64,000 nt of DNA. Origin: Erigeron canadensis. Its lineage: Eukaryota > Streptophyta > Magnoliopsida > Asterales > Asteraceae. The position numbers and the translations under genes were made by a program. The notes beneath the pieces were generated by a model, which ran no database searches, was not told the origin of the DNA, and was given only the letters and a program-made list of their open reading frames with translations. Below, piece after piece: positions 22,621 through 34,806 of this stretch. The first letter of the stretch is position 1. Each line of letters begins with the position of its first letter. The stretch is from the NCBI RefSeq assembly GCF_010389155.1, contig NC_057765.1, positions 23,686,980 to 23,750,979 of the forward strand. The letters run 5' to 3'.

Positions 22621-23017
22621 TATATATATATATGGGGTATGAGAATATAAGGTTATTAGGTACCTAAGCTTAGATGTCGGACACTCACATATTAATTTTT
22701 TAAACTATAAAAATCAGGGCCCAGACATTTATTCATTATATTAACAATAACATAACAATTTTTCAAATGATGAAAGCTTTAACTAACAAACTCTAAATTA
22801 AGCTAAACTACATAATTTACCCTCCTTAAAATAATTACACAACTAAAACTATATCAAGATTATTATATTTATAAAATAAAAAATAATAGAATAGAATAAA
22901 AAATTACCTGAACATATCATCTGTTATTTGCGACAAAATTCTGTCTATGTCTCTTAAAATGAAGAAGCAACCGAAAATGGAACGAGAGTTATGTTATGGG
23001 GTGTTTTTATTTACTTA

Positions 23018-23021
23018 CTAG
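23018..23021 (-). mobile_element. Helitron 3' terminus, minus orientation
   Basis: CTAG after an A (23017), then inward the palindrome ccctgtgcgatgcacgg (about 23030-23046). Read on the minus strand this is hairpin, spacer, CTAG and T. The element would extend rightwards, towards the RPA1-like remnant, which is on the same strand. A decayed second copy of this end lies at about 23325-23350. The 5' end was not located. Confidence 0.65.
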
Positions 23022-23473
23022 TGCTTAGACCCTGTGCGATGCACGGACAACCCTAAATAATTTTTCTTAAACTTTATTTTAAGATTGTATCAATGAATAA
23101 ATATAACTGAGTTGGACATAATAAAAATATTCTTATGAGTTGATTAATTTAAGGAAAAAGAATGCTAGATATACCTTGGGATTTATTAATGATATACGAG
23201 GACTTAAAACGTGTACATTGCACGCCGGAGAGAAATTATAAAATTGATTGCCCATGTTAGGCGCATATAAGAAGGATTATGTTGGTTATTTGGATGTGAT
23301 AGGTATTATGAATTTTCCCCCACTTTGATATATAGACCCACGTGGATGCGCTATAACCTTAAATAATTTTTTTAACACTAGTTCAAGCATGCATGTAGTG
23401 AAGTAAATGTACTCCTATTACAACTAATGACCATTTTAAAAAAAATTAATGACATAAAATGCATAGAAAAATC

Positions 23474-24194
23474 TTATTTAGCACTAAAATAAACCAAATA
23501 TACCTCATAATTTTCATCACAAATTTGATAGGCTGTTCTTTGTATAAGATTTGAAATTTGTTGATAATTCATTTTAACTCCAATAGCACCAGTGGTATCT
23601 ACAATCCTAATTTGCACATTAAACCTATCCAAGAAAAAAAAAACAAAACAGAGATACAATTTTACCACACAACTTAATGATTATAGAGTTTTAATATGAA
23701 ATATAAATATATACCTAGGATTGATGAGAACTCCTTCCTTGTTACATGAACAACAAATCAACATTTTGTTGTCCCTTAAAGCATCAATAATGTCGACTGC
23801 ATCCATGTAGAGATCAGTCAACTTAACTTCTTGAGAACAGTTCACACATTCCATTGAATACCATAACTGATCGGTTGGATTAAAACTGATTGTTGCAACA
23901 ACAACCACTTTATCAAACTGTCAAAAATGAAAATGTTTATACATTAGAATGTTAAAAAGCTAGTTATAAATTCGAAAGAAAGTTATGTTAAAAAGTAATC
24001 TAATCAAAAAAGAAAAATTCACAAACAATGAATACTTACATGTTCGTCAATCAAGATCATCTCAATACTACCTATGTTATTAACATCTCCATATAGAGGT
24101 TGCTTCCATAGCTGTAAATTCTAACCGTTATCGTACATGGCTTATTATTTGGACGCAAATTTCTAATTGAAACATGGTTTAGTGAAGCCATGCT
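23474..24194 (-). pseudogene. Truncated RPA1-like (replication protein A 70 kDa) gene
   Basis: RPA1 is the large subunit of the single-strand DNA-binding complex; plant Helitrons often carry RPA-like genes. Exon 1 (24194 to about 24042) starts MASLNHVSIRNLRP and holds the first strands of an N-terminal OB fold. Exon 2 (23715-23917) and exon 3 (about 23504-23624, reading on to a stop at 23474) give the C-terminal zinc OB fold: WYSMECVNCSQEV with CxxC, then CCSCNKEGVLINPRFNVQIR and RIVDTTGAIG. The central DNA-binding folds are absent; exon 1 splices straight to the C-terminal part. A one-base loss in exon 1 (around WKQPLYGDV, about 24105) puts its two halves in different frames and gives an early stop. 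A TATA-like TATATAAGG lies at about 24253-24261. A broken, internally deleted copy, possibly Helitron cargo. Confidence 0.8.
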
Positions 24195-24930
24195 AAAATT
24201 GATCTGTTATGTGTTTACGTTTTGAAATGCCTTAAAACTGAATGAAAGTGGCCTTATATAGACATAGACATGCAAAGAAGTAATCGCCACAAGCAACACA
24301 CGAACGGTTACATATTCAAATTTTCAAAAATTTGAACTTCTTGAAAGCATAACTAATCCGTTTTCGAAAATTTGAACTTCTTATAAAAGTAACTAATCCG
24401 TTGACCTTCCAAGGAGCAATATTGTAATGATTTTTAGGCTTTCTTGTATTTTTAAGCATGCCACATAGACAATAACTAACAACTTTTGAAGTGAGATTTA
24501 TATAATGTAGGGATGGAATATGAAGAAGGAATACAGAACTCCATGAATTTGTCCTTAAAATTTAAAGTATGTACATAAATTAACATCCATTTTCAGATAG
24601 TATCTTCAAAACATCCTTTTAGTTTTATCTTTGTACTATTTTAAGTGTTTTTGTTCAAAGATCTAGGTTTGAATTTAGTGGTGTTAAGAGATTAAATGTT
24701 ATACAGGGTTAGGACATATATATTACCAACATGGCAACATGGGTGGTTTAATGGAACCTGCAACTTCACTAAGCGGGGTAACATGAGGTGTTCATAGTTT
24801 GGTTTCAACCCGTTGAATGTAACTAGACCGTTTGAAAGAACCTAAAGAAAAGTAACTGTTTTTTAAATTTTGTTTTAGGTTCGGTTTATGACCACCATGC
24901 CTATTATTGTAAATCATATTGTTATCAATG
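24195..24930. other. Intergenic, no gene seen
   Basis: It contains the TATA-like box of the RPA1-like remnant near 24257 and a short duplicated phrase (tttgaacttcttgaaag and tttgaacttcttataaa, about 24330 and 24370). Nothing else is recognised. Confidence 0.5.
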
Positions 24931-24949
24931 TGAAATGTTCATTTGAAAA

Positions 24950-25235
24950 CTAAAATTTCTGTGAAAACTAAAAAACTGATCAAAACACACTGTGATTTAT
25001 ATGTAATACAATGTGTTTTAATTGTGTTTTATAAAAACATTGTGTAATCTAAAAACATATTGTGTTAAGTTTTAAATCACAGTTTATTTTTATAGAGCGT
25101 GAAAATCAGAAAATTGTTCAAACACACTGTGATATGAATTTAACACAATATGTTTTCTAAAAATACATTAATAACACATTGTGTTAAATTCAAATCACAG
25201 TATGTTTTGATCAATTTTTACAAAAATTTTATCAA
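24950..25235. mobile_element. Foldback MITE-like element rich in AACACAATGTGTT words
   Basis: aactgatcaaaacacactgt at the left is the inverted complement of acagtatgttttgatcaatt at the right. Between them are repeated inverted words (aacacaatgtgtt, aacacattgtgtt, aaatcacag). The whole unit can fold on itself. No target duplication was identified. Confidence 0.7.
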
Positions 25236-25576
25236 TATAACGGTACAATTCCACAATAGATTTTCCATGGGAGGTTCGAGATTAGCCCGTCAATAGTGCC
25301 ATATTTGGTTAACAATACAGTTTATTAGGCTTGGGTCATACACAATAGGACAAGCCTTGGGCCATATTATATACATAGTGGTTAATACAAACTATATACG
25401 TACAGTACACTATACTACTATAGGTTAAAAACTTTCTTTCCAGATTTAAACTTCTGTTAAAATATATCTAAAGGATTCGAGGAATTTGGTAAAAACGTTA
25501 AAAAATAAAAAAAAAAATAAGATTTAGATTGAAGTGGTTAAAAAAAATCCATACATAATGCATGTAATGGTCAAGA

Positions 25577-27794
25577 TGTAACACCCCAACTAGGCGGAAA
25601 CATGGGGCATTAATAGAAAAACTCAGCACAACATGGGAATTAAGTAGAGATGACTAAATGCATTCAAGGATTTGAGCAATCCATACATAATTCAAATACG
25701 ATTACAAGTTTTGGATCAAATAATGCACGAGGAGCACAACACCATCAATAGTTTACAAAAGATAGTTTAATGATGGCTAATGATCCTAGGCATAACCCAT
25801 GAACGGGTGCAATGAATCACGGATCCATAGAAGTCCAAGCTCAATCATATCACATGCAATGCAATCATCCATCACGTCTTTGATTCACTTGATTACCTGA
25901 AAAGTGTACTAAAATGCGTCAACATAAAGTTGGTGAGTTCGTAGGTTTTGACTATAAGAACCAAGTGCCGGGATAACAACCGTTTAACCTTGATACGAAC
26001 ATAGTTAGATCATTAAACGACCATAAAACCTTGGAACCTTGATTTGGATGGATAAACGATCACACACCTTGAAACCTTGATTGGGTCATTAAATGATCTC
26101 ATAATTGGGATCGTTAAACGATCACCAAGCCTTGAAACCTTGATTGGATCATTTAATGAACCACATAACCTTGATACGAACATATACAATCACACAACCT
26201 TGATTCACAATCCAAACGAGCACATAACCTTGATAAACTAGCCAAACAATCATACGACCTTGATTCACAAAGCAAACAAACACATAACCTTGATAACTAG
26301 CCAAACATTCATACAACCTCGATTCACAAACAAACAAACACATAACCTTGATAAAATAGCCAATCATTCATGCAACCTTGATTCACAATTAAACGAACAC
26401 ATAACGATCAACAAAACGAGTAAACACGTTGTACACTTTCCACCCTAAAATAATATAGTGAAAAGGGGCTACGAACTCACCTTAGCTTTAGAAGTTGTTA
26501 GAATGAGCTTAAGCGGGTGAGCGGGGAGCACAACGATCACAAACCTATTACATCAACATCTTATCGTCACATTATATCCTACACTATGCCACCACCCAAA
26601 GAATGGTTTATAAGATGGATTTAGAACACAAAATATACATAATTAGCGAATATGTGGCACACAGGAAATGTATGTGGCACATATTTGGCTTTTTCAGATT
26701 TTTGGGAAAATATGAGCCACATGCATACATGTATGTGGCGCATATTTGACTCTGTTGAGATTTTACACAAAAACTGTGGCACATGCATTACTCATGTGGC
26801 ACATATTTAGCTATTTCGGATTTTTGTCAATTATGTGGCACATGCACACATGCATGTGGCACATATTTGACCATGTTCGGAATTTACACAAAAACTGTGG
26901 CACATGCATACCCAATGTGCCACACCTGGGCATGTTCTTGCTCAAAACGGGTTTTGACACTAAAATTGACCCAAAACTCATTTTCAAGCTTGAATAGACG
27001 AAATTGAACATAAACAAACATAACCCACTATATAAATTCGATTCATAACATTATTTCTTGTCTAAAATCGTTCATGACCCATTTCACACATCCACGAACC
27101 CTAATCTTGACCTAATTACACTTTGAATCCGATTTTTACCAAGAGTTTGAGAGGTTAAGCTTAGAAACAAGTTTATAATTCTTAAATGATGAATTTGAGA
27201 TGGATATACCTTACAAAAATCTTCCACAAAAGCTAAATTCCGGATTTGACCTGTTTTTGAATGAATCCTTGCACTATGAAACCCCAAATATTGATATATT
27301 GTTATTATGATGACAAAGATGAAAACCCCTAACCAATTCTTGCTAGAAACAACTAATTTTGTGTATTAAATTTAAAGAGAGAGAGAGAGCTATGTGCAAG
27401 AGCTCTTGCAATAAGTGTGAGAGAGAAAAGAGATAGTGAAAGAAATTTGGTGGGTGGGAGGGGATTGAATGCAAGAGGATGAGGTTGGGTCTTGGGTATG
27501 GGTTTGGGCATGGGTTGACCCATGGATAGTTCATTTACCTACTCAATCTAGTTACACCACAAGTTAGCAATCGACTATTACATTAACGACCATTCGATCT
27601 CATAAAACACCTTGAATATCATGCAAACACAACTTGACTAAAAACGATCATTATATATATATATATATATATATAAATGCATATTCACCTTAAACACAAT
27701 TAAATCATAGTCAAACTCGATCATATATAGAGTAAACGATCATCATTAATCAAATGTACACAAAACTAATGGGTCAAATTTCTCGAATGTTACA
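25577..27794 (-). repeat. 3' LTR of the gypsy element
   Basis: 2,218 bp, differing from the other LTR by few substitutions and a 41-bp stretch near its end that the other lacks. It contains two internal minisatellites: about 60-bp units of cataaccttgat...ttgattcacaa (about 26161-26400, four copies) and about 60-bp units of tgtggcacatgca...tgtggcacatattt (about 26650-26935). A GA-rich tract lies at 27374-27440. Confidence 0.95.
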
Positions 27795-27808
27795 TTATTC
27801 CCCCGTTA
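27795..27808 (-). other. Polypurine tract of the gypsy element
   Basis: Directly upstream of the 3' LTR on the minus strand, reading TAACGGGGGAATAA. This is the expected plus-strand DNA priming site. Confidence 0.75.
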
Positions 27809-27840
27809 AAGGAATTTCGTCCCGAAATTCGATCAAAACC

Positions 27841-28632
27841 CTAGTTACTAAACAAATGCGGATACTTGGCCTTCATAGACTCTTCACGTTCCCAAGTGAA
27901 CTCGGGTCTGCGTCTAGCTCTCCATCTAACCTTGACGATCGTGTACCGAGTATTCTTCAACTTCCTAGTTTGACGATCAAGTATCTCTATCGGTTCTTCT
28001 ACAAACTTCAACGTTTTATCCACTTGAATTTCTTCAAGAGGTACATGGAGTGCCGGATTCGCCAAACACTTCCTAAGGTTACACACATGAAAGACATTAT
28101 GAACCCCACTCAATTCTTGAGGGAGTTCCAAACGATAAGCAACCGGACCGATACACTCTAAGATCTTAAATGGGCCTATATACCTTGGCCTTAACTTGCC
28201 ACGCTTAACAAAACGAACCACGCCCTTCCAAGGAGACATCTTTAGCAAAACAAAATCACCTACCTCGAACTCAAGAGGCCTTCGCCTCACATTAGCATAC
28301 TTCAATTGTCGTTCCCGGGCTACCCTCAATTTCTCCTTGATTTGTGAGATCACTTTAGTCGTCTCAACGACAATCTCGGGCCCAATGAGTTGGCTTTCAC
28401 CAACTTCCGCCCAAGCTAATGGCGACCTACAATCTCTCCCATATAAGGCTCTAAAGGGAGCCATTCGAATAGAAGCATGGTAACTATTATTATAGGAGAA
28501 TTCGACCAACGGTAAATGTGTGTCCCAATTGCCACCAAATTTAATGGCACAAGCCCTTAACATATCTTCAAGTGTTTGAATCGTCCTTTCGCTTTGACCA
28601 TCGGTTTGTGAATGGAACGCCGTACTCATATC
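27841..28632 (-). pseudogene. pol: Integrase C-terminus with chromodomain (pol remnant)
   Basis: About 260 codons continue in frame to a stop at 27841. They begin at [20 protein letters not shown], the end of the integrase catalytic core with its glutamate region. They then carry the GPY/F-type module ([31 protein letters not shown]) and end in a chromodomain-like tail ([18 protein letters not shown]). Such tails guide chromovirus integration to chromatin. Upstream codons are replaced by an LTR-like sequence starting at 28633, so the zinc-binding N-terminus and the first catalytic aspartates are missing. Confidence 0.92.
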
Positions 28633-31600
28633 TGTAACACCCCGACTAAGGCGAAAACACGAGATGCCACAGAACGACATGGTACAAAAGATTTAAATAT
28701 AAAACATCAACACAAGTTTTCAAATGACATTCAAATCCAAAAGATTACAAGTTCAAGATGACGTCTAAATCCATTACACAACCAAATTCATAATCAAAAG
28801 ATCAAATGTTTGTGATACTTGTCCAACCATACAACAAACACATAGAATCCAAGAAGCGGTCCATGAAGCTAACTTACTGCTCTAAACCTGAAAAGCAGGA
28901 AGAAAAAGTGTCAACTACGAGAGTTGAGTGAGTTCATAAGTTTTAACTAACAACACATATATATAAACCAACCATATTCAAGGATAACGAGTCTTAAAAT
29001 TTCCAAGTATTCTTTCAAATAATCATTTCTAAAGCGTATGTTCAACTTATAATAACCAACATAATAATATCAATATCATTTAGCCACATGGGCATATTTC
29101 AAGTAAACTTTGATGAGTAAATGCTTGAGCCACTACTACTACCATTTTGTCAAGTCCAACAATATATACATAATTCATTTCATAGCACAAGCTGTCAATC
29201 AAGTGCAGTATTAATAATAATAGGGTCGTGCCATGGAGACGACCATTCAAATTTAAGGTAGCTAGAACACCGCGTGGTCGGACTGGGAATGATGGCCGTC
29301 ACAAAGGCAACCAAACATCCCACCGTTACACGTTGGGTGGGTGGACAAATCCTAGTTGCGCAACTCTCTAACTACAGGCCTCCACTTTCGGAGTAAATAG
29401 TAGTGTACCGAAAGAAAACGGGTTGACAGAACTCAAGCTCATCATAAAACATTTATCAAATTGAACATACAAGACAATTCCATTTCATAATCATACTATC
29501 AAGAATCATTTCATATATAGAAAGTAATTTTAATTATCATGCTTTTCACCCCGAAGTAAAACACATAAAAGAGTTGAAAGGGGGCTATGACTCACTTGAT
29601 TTGAGAGTGAAAGAGAGCTGATCAAAAGTGAGATCTTTGGCTAGTGGTGTCTTTCCTCAAGCAAGCTTAAACCATGGTATTCGAAATATGCACAACGTAA
29701 GTGTGTGTTGCATGACTAGTAAACTAGATCATGAGATGTATGCTAAAAGACTTGCCCATCTTTGGTTGTTGTTTAATTATGGAATTCAAGTACATTATGT
29801 TGTTCACCTCATTTGGTTTGAAGACATTTGGTAGTGAAGGCCATTTATACGATTTTGTTCGGTTATTGGAATTTCGGTAGTTTAACTTTGTTTTATATAT
29901 ATTTTCCATTGCATACCTTGTTTAATAACCATATTTGACATTTGTGTTCTTATAATTTTAATGTTGATATATTTTACTGATTTATAATTATTTATTTAAT
30001 TTAATATTATTTATTTATTTTATTGATTTATTAATTAAATAATTCCTTATAATTATTTTTAAGTCCTTTAATTATCTCTAAAATTCATATATAATTATAG
30101 ATGGATTATCTACTGATTTCTAAGACTTTTTATTTGTAATGTTATGATTTTTATATTTATTTGTGCATTTTTTCTATTTATTTGATAATAATGATTAATT
30201 AGTGACTTTTACTTAATAATTTACTTTTAAATTGCATTACTCTTGTTCCCTTACTCATAATTATTTTTCCCCAGTAGGTTTTGGTCACTTTTATCGTTGG
30301 TTAAGTAGCTTTGATCAGATTCATGGTTTATATAATTTATTAATTAATTTATATACCTTTTAATTATCATTTTATTTCATTAAATCATATAAATTCTTAC
30401 AAATCACCACAAAAGCTTTTGTCCAAAAATCCCAGGCCTTTTAGGCAACTTTTATCAATATAAATTTGTATCAATTCAACCTCTCTTGTGTATAGCTCAA
30501 ATTGAGGACTTTATAATTAAAAATCGTTTACCGAAATAGTGATTTTTAAGCTATAAAGGTACTTCAAAATGAATTTTCATTCTTAATTCAATTATTACAG
30601 TAATTTCATCATATTTTGGTGGTTCAAGTCGTGATAGTGGTGGTGGTGTGATATGTGTAATTTTGTGCTTTCGGTTAGTGATTATTTGACCCGAAAATGT
30701 GATTTTTGAGCTAATTCTTGCCATGCATCAAGTGGCTTGAATTTTATACATTTGATATATCATATTTCCAGTAGGTTTGTCATGATTTCATGCTCAATAT
30801 ATTATGGTGCATGTGTGTGCTCAAAATGCATTTTTACAAGCTTTCGGTTTACGATTTCAAGCATATTTTAACTTGTTTTGATCCAAGTTTTATACTTTTG
30901 ATATTTTATAAATTTTTCCAGAATATTAACTTCAAGATTAACATATTTTCAGTTAATAAAAGTCTCTAACCATCTCATAATCCAAATAACAATCCAACCT
31001 TCTTAAATCTAACATGTATGCACTTAAATCAATACCTTAATACAACCCTTAAACTATGCTTGAATCAACCCTTTATTAATCTAGCCTATAACCCTTATTA
31101 TTAATAAGTGTTTATATGAACTTTTCTTCTTTTTTGTTGCTTTGTTGCTGCCAAAATTAGAGAGAAAAAGTTGTTTTTGAGAGAGTAAATGATTTGTGTG
31201 TGTAAAGTGGTGTTTAGTATGTGTTTGTGGTGAGTTCCAAGACTAAAAAGACATGCAAAATTTGAAAAGGAGATGTATGTGTGTGTGGGTATGGGGAACG
31301 ACCACTTTAGGGGGATTTAGAGGGTTTTTTTTTTTTTTTTTTTATAAAAAAGTTGTAGGTATATTTGTATATATGTATAGGTTGTAAGTATATAGTTTGT
31401 AAGAGTATATTGTGTTTATTTGTAATGTTAGTGGGTTATTTAATCTAGTATATGCATATATATATATATTTCATGTGTATATATGTGTATGTATATGTTT
31501 TTTGTGTTTTAAGTTTGTTGCTCAATGGTTACAATTCTTGTAATTATATTAGGCTTATATATATACACTTATTATTATTCAAGCATTTTTTTTATGTACA

Positions 31601-32496
31601 TAAGGACTTATAAATATTTTAAGATCCTCATACTATTTCCATGACCAAATATTAGTTAGTTGGCTTGATGGTTAGATTGTTGGGCATTTACAAGTATTTT
31701 TAAATCGCTAGCTCAACTTGTGAGACTCGCTTTATTATTTATAACTTGATTGAACATTAATAAAGTTTTTGTTCAATGGTATTTTTTAAAATTGAATTTA
31801 AAACTAATCAATAGCTTTAGATTACTAATTTAAGGGCATTATTTATAACGTTGATGTGACAACAGCAACTTAGATTTGATCTGTCTTTTAGATTAAGACA
31901 TTATGTTACTTTATGTCGTATCTATATATATGTAATTGATAGATTATGGACTTTATATTTTGGTAATGATCGATTACATGTTTGGTGTTATATATATGTT
32001 ATGTATGATGTTTGTTGTGTGTTATACAAGTACAAACATAATATGTGTTAGGATTCCTTGTTGATGAAACATTTAGGAATATAACCAAGTCTTGCCTCTA
32101 ACGAAGATATTAATCTAACGAAGATAAGGAATATCTTCGTTAGAGGCAAACGAAGATAAACTTCGTTTGGTACAAACGAAGATTAACTTCGTTACATGGG
32201 CAGGGCTGCTAAGTTCGTAAGAACAAAGCCCAGCAAGCCCAGTTTCAATCTGAAACATATATATACGAATGAATACCCTAAATTGAGGTATCACATTCGA
32301 CATACACATACACCAGGCGACTAAGTTCTTTCTATAGCTTATAGAAACGAATATAGCATCATACGGCTGATTATTTACTTGATAATTAGCGATATACACG
32401 ATAACTAATCAAACTAGTTATCTCATGAGGATTCCGCACTCACGACATAACAATAGACGATCTCGAGAGCGATCTGTAGCTATCGAGGGACTCACA
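28633..32496. mobile_element. Foreign LTR-like insert replacing the middle of pol
   Basis: The left end is TGTAACACCCCGACTAAGGCG (28633), like the gypsy LTR end but from a different family in the same orientation. The right end (GGGACTCACA, 32496) belongs to an unrelated, possibly copia-type LTR starting near TGTTAGGATTCC at 32046. Flanks differ (atatc at left, cggtt at right), so there is no target duplication. About 1.3 kb of pol that should lie here is gone. The interior is AT-rich without open frames. Insertion plus deletion, or recombination between elements, are both possible. Confidence 0.65.
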
Positions 32497-33319
32497 CGGT
32501 TTTAGGAATGTCATCTTCATGGACCCTCAATTGATGATAACCCGACCTCAAATCAATCTTGGAGAAATATTGAGCACCTTGAAGTCGATCAAATAAATCG
32601 TCAATCCTAGGAAGTGGATAATGATTCTTCACCGTTAACTTATTTAATTCTCTATAATCAATACACAAGCGGAAAGATCCATCCTTCTTCTTGACAAACA
32701 AAACCGGTGCTCCCCATGGCGATTGACTAGGGCGAATGAAACCCTTGTCTTGGAGCTCTTTGAGTTGGGTGGGCAACTCTTGCATCTCGGTCATGGCTAA
32801 GCGATAAGGTGCTTTGGCTATGGGAGAAGCATTAGGAAGAAGGTCAATACGAAAATCAAGCTCACGAGATGAAGGCAAACCCGGTAGGTCATCCGGAAAA
32901 ACATCCGCAAAATCTTTAACTACGGGAACGGTTTTCAATTCAACTTTGGTGACGTTTACATTATAGATTTTCCCTTCCCATGGCTCGGTTGTCTCACCTT
33001 GGACCACCAATTCTTCCCCGCTTTCCAATAGTATCCTCACAACCCTACTACCACAATCGATTATCGCATTCATAGCCGACAACCAATCCATACCCACGAT
33101 TACATCAAAACTACCGATATCAAAAGGCATCAAATCTATGTAAAATGAGTGGTCACATAATTCTAGCACACAATCACGAACAACTTGACTAATTCTAGAC
33201 AATCCACCATTTACCATTTCGAGTTCAAAATAATATGACAACGGGCTAAGACTAGCATCGATCAACGGGAGGACATCATTAGAAATGAGGCTATAATCGG
33301 CCCCGGAATCAAATAACAC
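32497..33319 (-). pseudogene. pol: Protease and partial reverse transcriptase (pol remnant)
   Basis: Retropepsin with the active-site motif LFDSGAD followed by the GMDWL turn. A linker leads to the RT fingers and palm: [35 protein letters not shown] and [12 protein letters not shown] with the first catalytic aspartate. The reading breaks after DDIPKT at the foreign insert, before the YVDD box, so no active enzyme can be made. A TAA at 33329-33331 separates it from gag in the same frame. Confidence 0.92.
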
Positions 33320-33328
33320 GGTAGCATA

Positions 33329-34791
33329 TTAGTGATTGAGAATAAAAGTACCTGCTACAACATTGGGATCGACACGAGCCTCGGCCGCATTCATGGCAAA
33401 AGCTCTTCCACGTGGTGCTAGTTGTTGTTGTTGACCTTGTTGTCCTCGATTTTGATTGGGACCGGCAATTTGCAATTGATTCGGGTGCACGGTCACTTGA
33501 ACTTGTTGGCCAATGGGGTTGGGACACCTATTACGGTAGTGGTCTTGGCTACCACACTCGTAACAAGTACCCCGGGCCATAGGAGGATATCGAACATTGA
33601 GAGGCATAGGATTTAAAGGAGCGGCACGAGGGTTGGTAGGACATATCCTTGAAATATGAACCACTTGATTACAATGAAAGCAAGCATCACACCGAGTGTG
33701 AGCCCTATGATGACGATTACACCGAGGGCATAAAGGAATAGCCCCGGTGTTAGCCTCCCTTGCCGGCATGACCGCCGCAAACACTTTTCCACCTCTTGAT
33801 GGCCTCTTTTGGTGGTTTCTTTCATCTTTCTTTGTACCACTAGACTCGGGCACATCTTTCCTTTTGTTTTCATTCTTTCCTAGCTCACCACCCTTTACAA
33901 GCTCCATGGTGACACTAGCGGTTCAAGTGATAGCTTCATTAATAGTTAGTGGCATGGTAGGGTGAGTAACAAGCACCCTCACCTTATGAGGCAAGCCGAC
34001 AACATACTTCTCCACCTTTCGATCTTCGGGTTTAACTAGATGGGGTATGAGTCTAGAAAGTTAGCCAAATCGGCGAGTGTACCCCACATGATCGGCTCCC
34101 TTCATAGTGAGCTTAGTAAATTTTTCCTCCAAATTCCTCATTTCATAGGGTGGACAATACTTAGCAATGATCATTTGTTTGAATTCTCCCAAGGAATAGA
34201 GTTAGCAAGATCGATCCCCAAGGAGTCTATTTCAAGGTTCCACCATTCAAGTGGATCACCACTTAACATGTTTGTGGCGTGTGAGACTCTTTAATCAAGA
34301 GTGCATCCACTTCTAGGGATCACGGATTCAATCTTCTCTAGCCACTCTAAACAACCGGTGGCTCCACCTTCACCCTTCCACTCCGGAGCTCCACAAGCCT
34401 TGAAGTCTTTAAAAATGCAACCTTGACGATAAGCATTGTTGTTTCTTTGTTGGACAAAAACATTTTCCCCATTCCCATCACCATTCACTTTCACATTTGC
34501 AACATGAATCGCTTCATCTTCCGGTTCTTTTTGTTCATTCCTATCCATGGCCGTCGAGATTCGGGCCACAAGTTCTGGCATAAGCTCATTGAGAGCTTGA
34601 GTGATAACCTCGGTTCTTACCGGGTGATTGGCACCACCCCGGCCACCTCGGCCACCACGACCTCCACGATTACCCCTATCGCCTCTACCACCTCTTCCGC
34701 CACGATTTCCACCTTCATTCTCTTGAACAATTGGCTCTTCTTGCTCGTTTTGACGCCTATAGTTAGTGTTAGCTCTCTTTGGTCTAACCAT
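33329..34791 (-). pseudogene. gag: gag of the gypsy element, interrupted
   Basis: It starts MVRPKRANTNYRR, followed by an RGG-rich stretch (repeats of GGRGGRG) and the capsid-like region (FKDFKACGAPEWKGEG, CLEWLEKIE). It ends in a zinc knuckle CYECGSQDHYRNRC (CCHC). Breaks: TAA at 34291-34293, a one-base loss near 34185 (frame changes inside the WEEF-like segment), TAA at 34061-34063 and TGA at 33923-33925. The two stops at 34291 and 33923 fit C-to-T changes from CAA and CGA. Gag should bind RNA and form the particle; this copy cannot. Confidence 0.88.
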
Positions 34792-34806
34792 CTTTCCTGA
34801 ACACAC

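Noticed and set aside
26149..26367. 72-codon frame with repeated YQGYV words
   Set aside because: The repetition comes from the 60-bp minisatellite in the LTR, not from a protein repeat.
29628..29834. 68-codon frame in the foreign insert
   Set aside because: AT-rich, no family motif, and it lies within LTR-like sequence.
34423..34800. 125-codon plus-strand frame opposite gag
   Set aside because: It is the antisense shadow of the RGG-rich gag segment.
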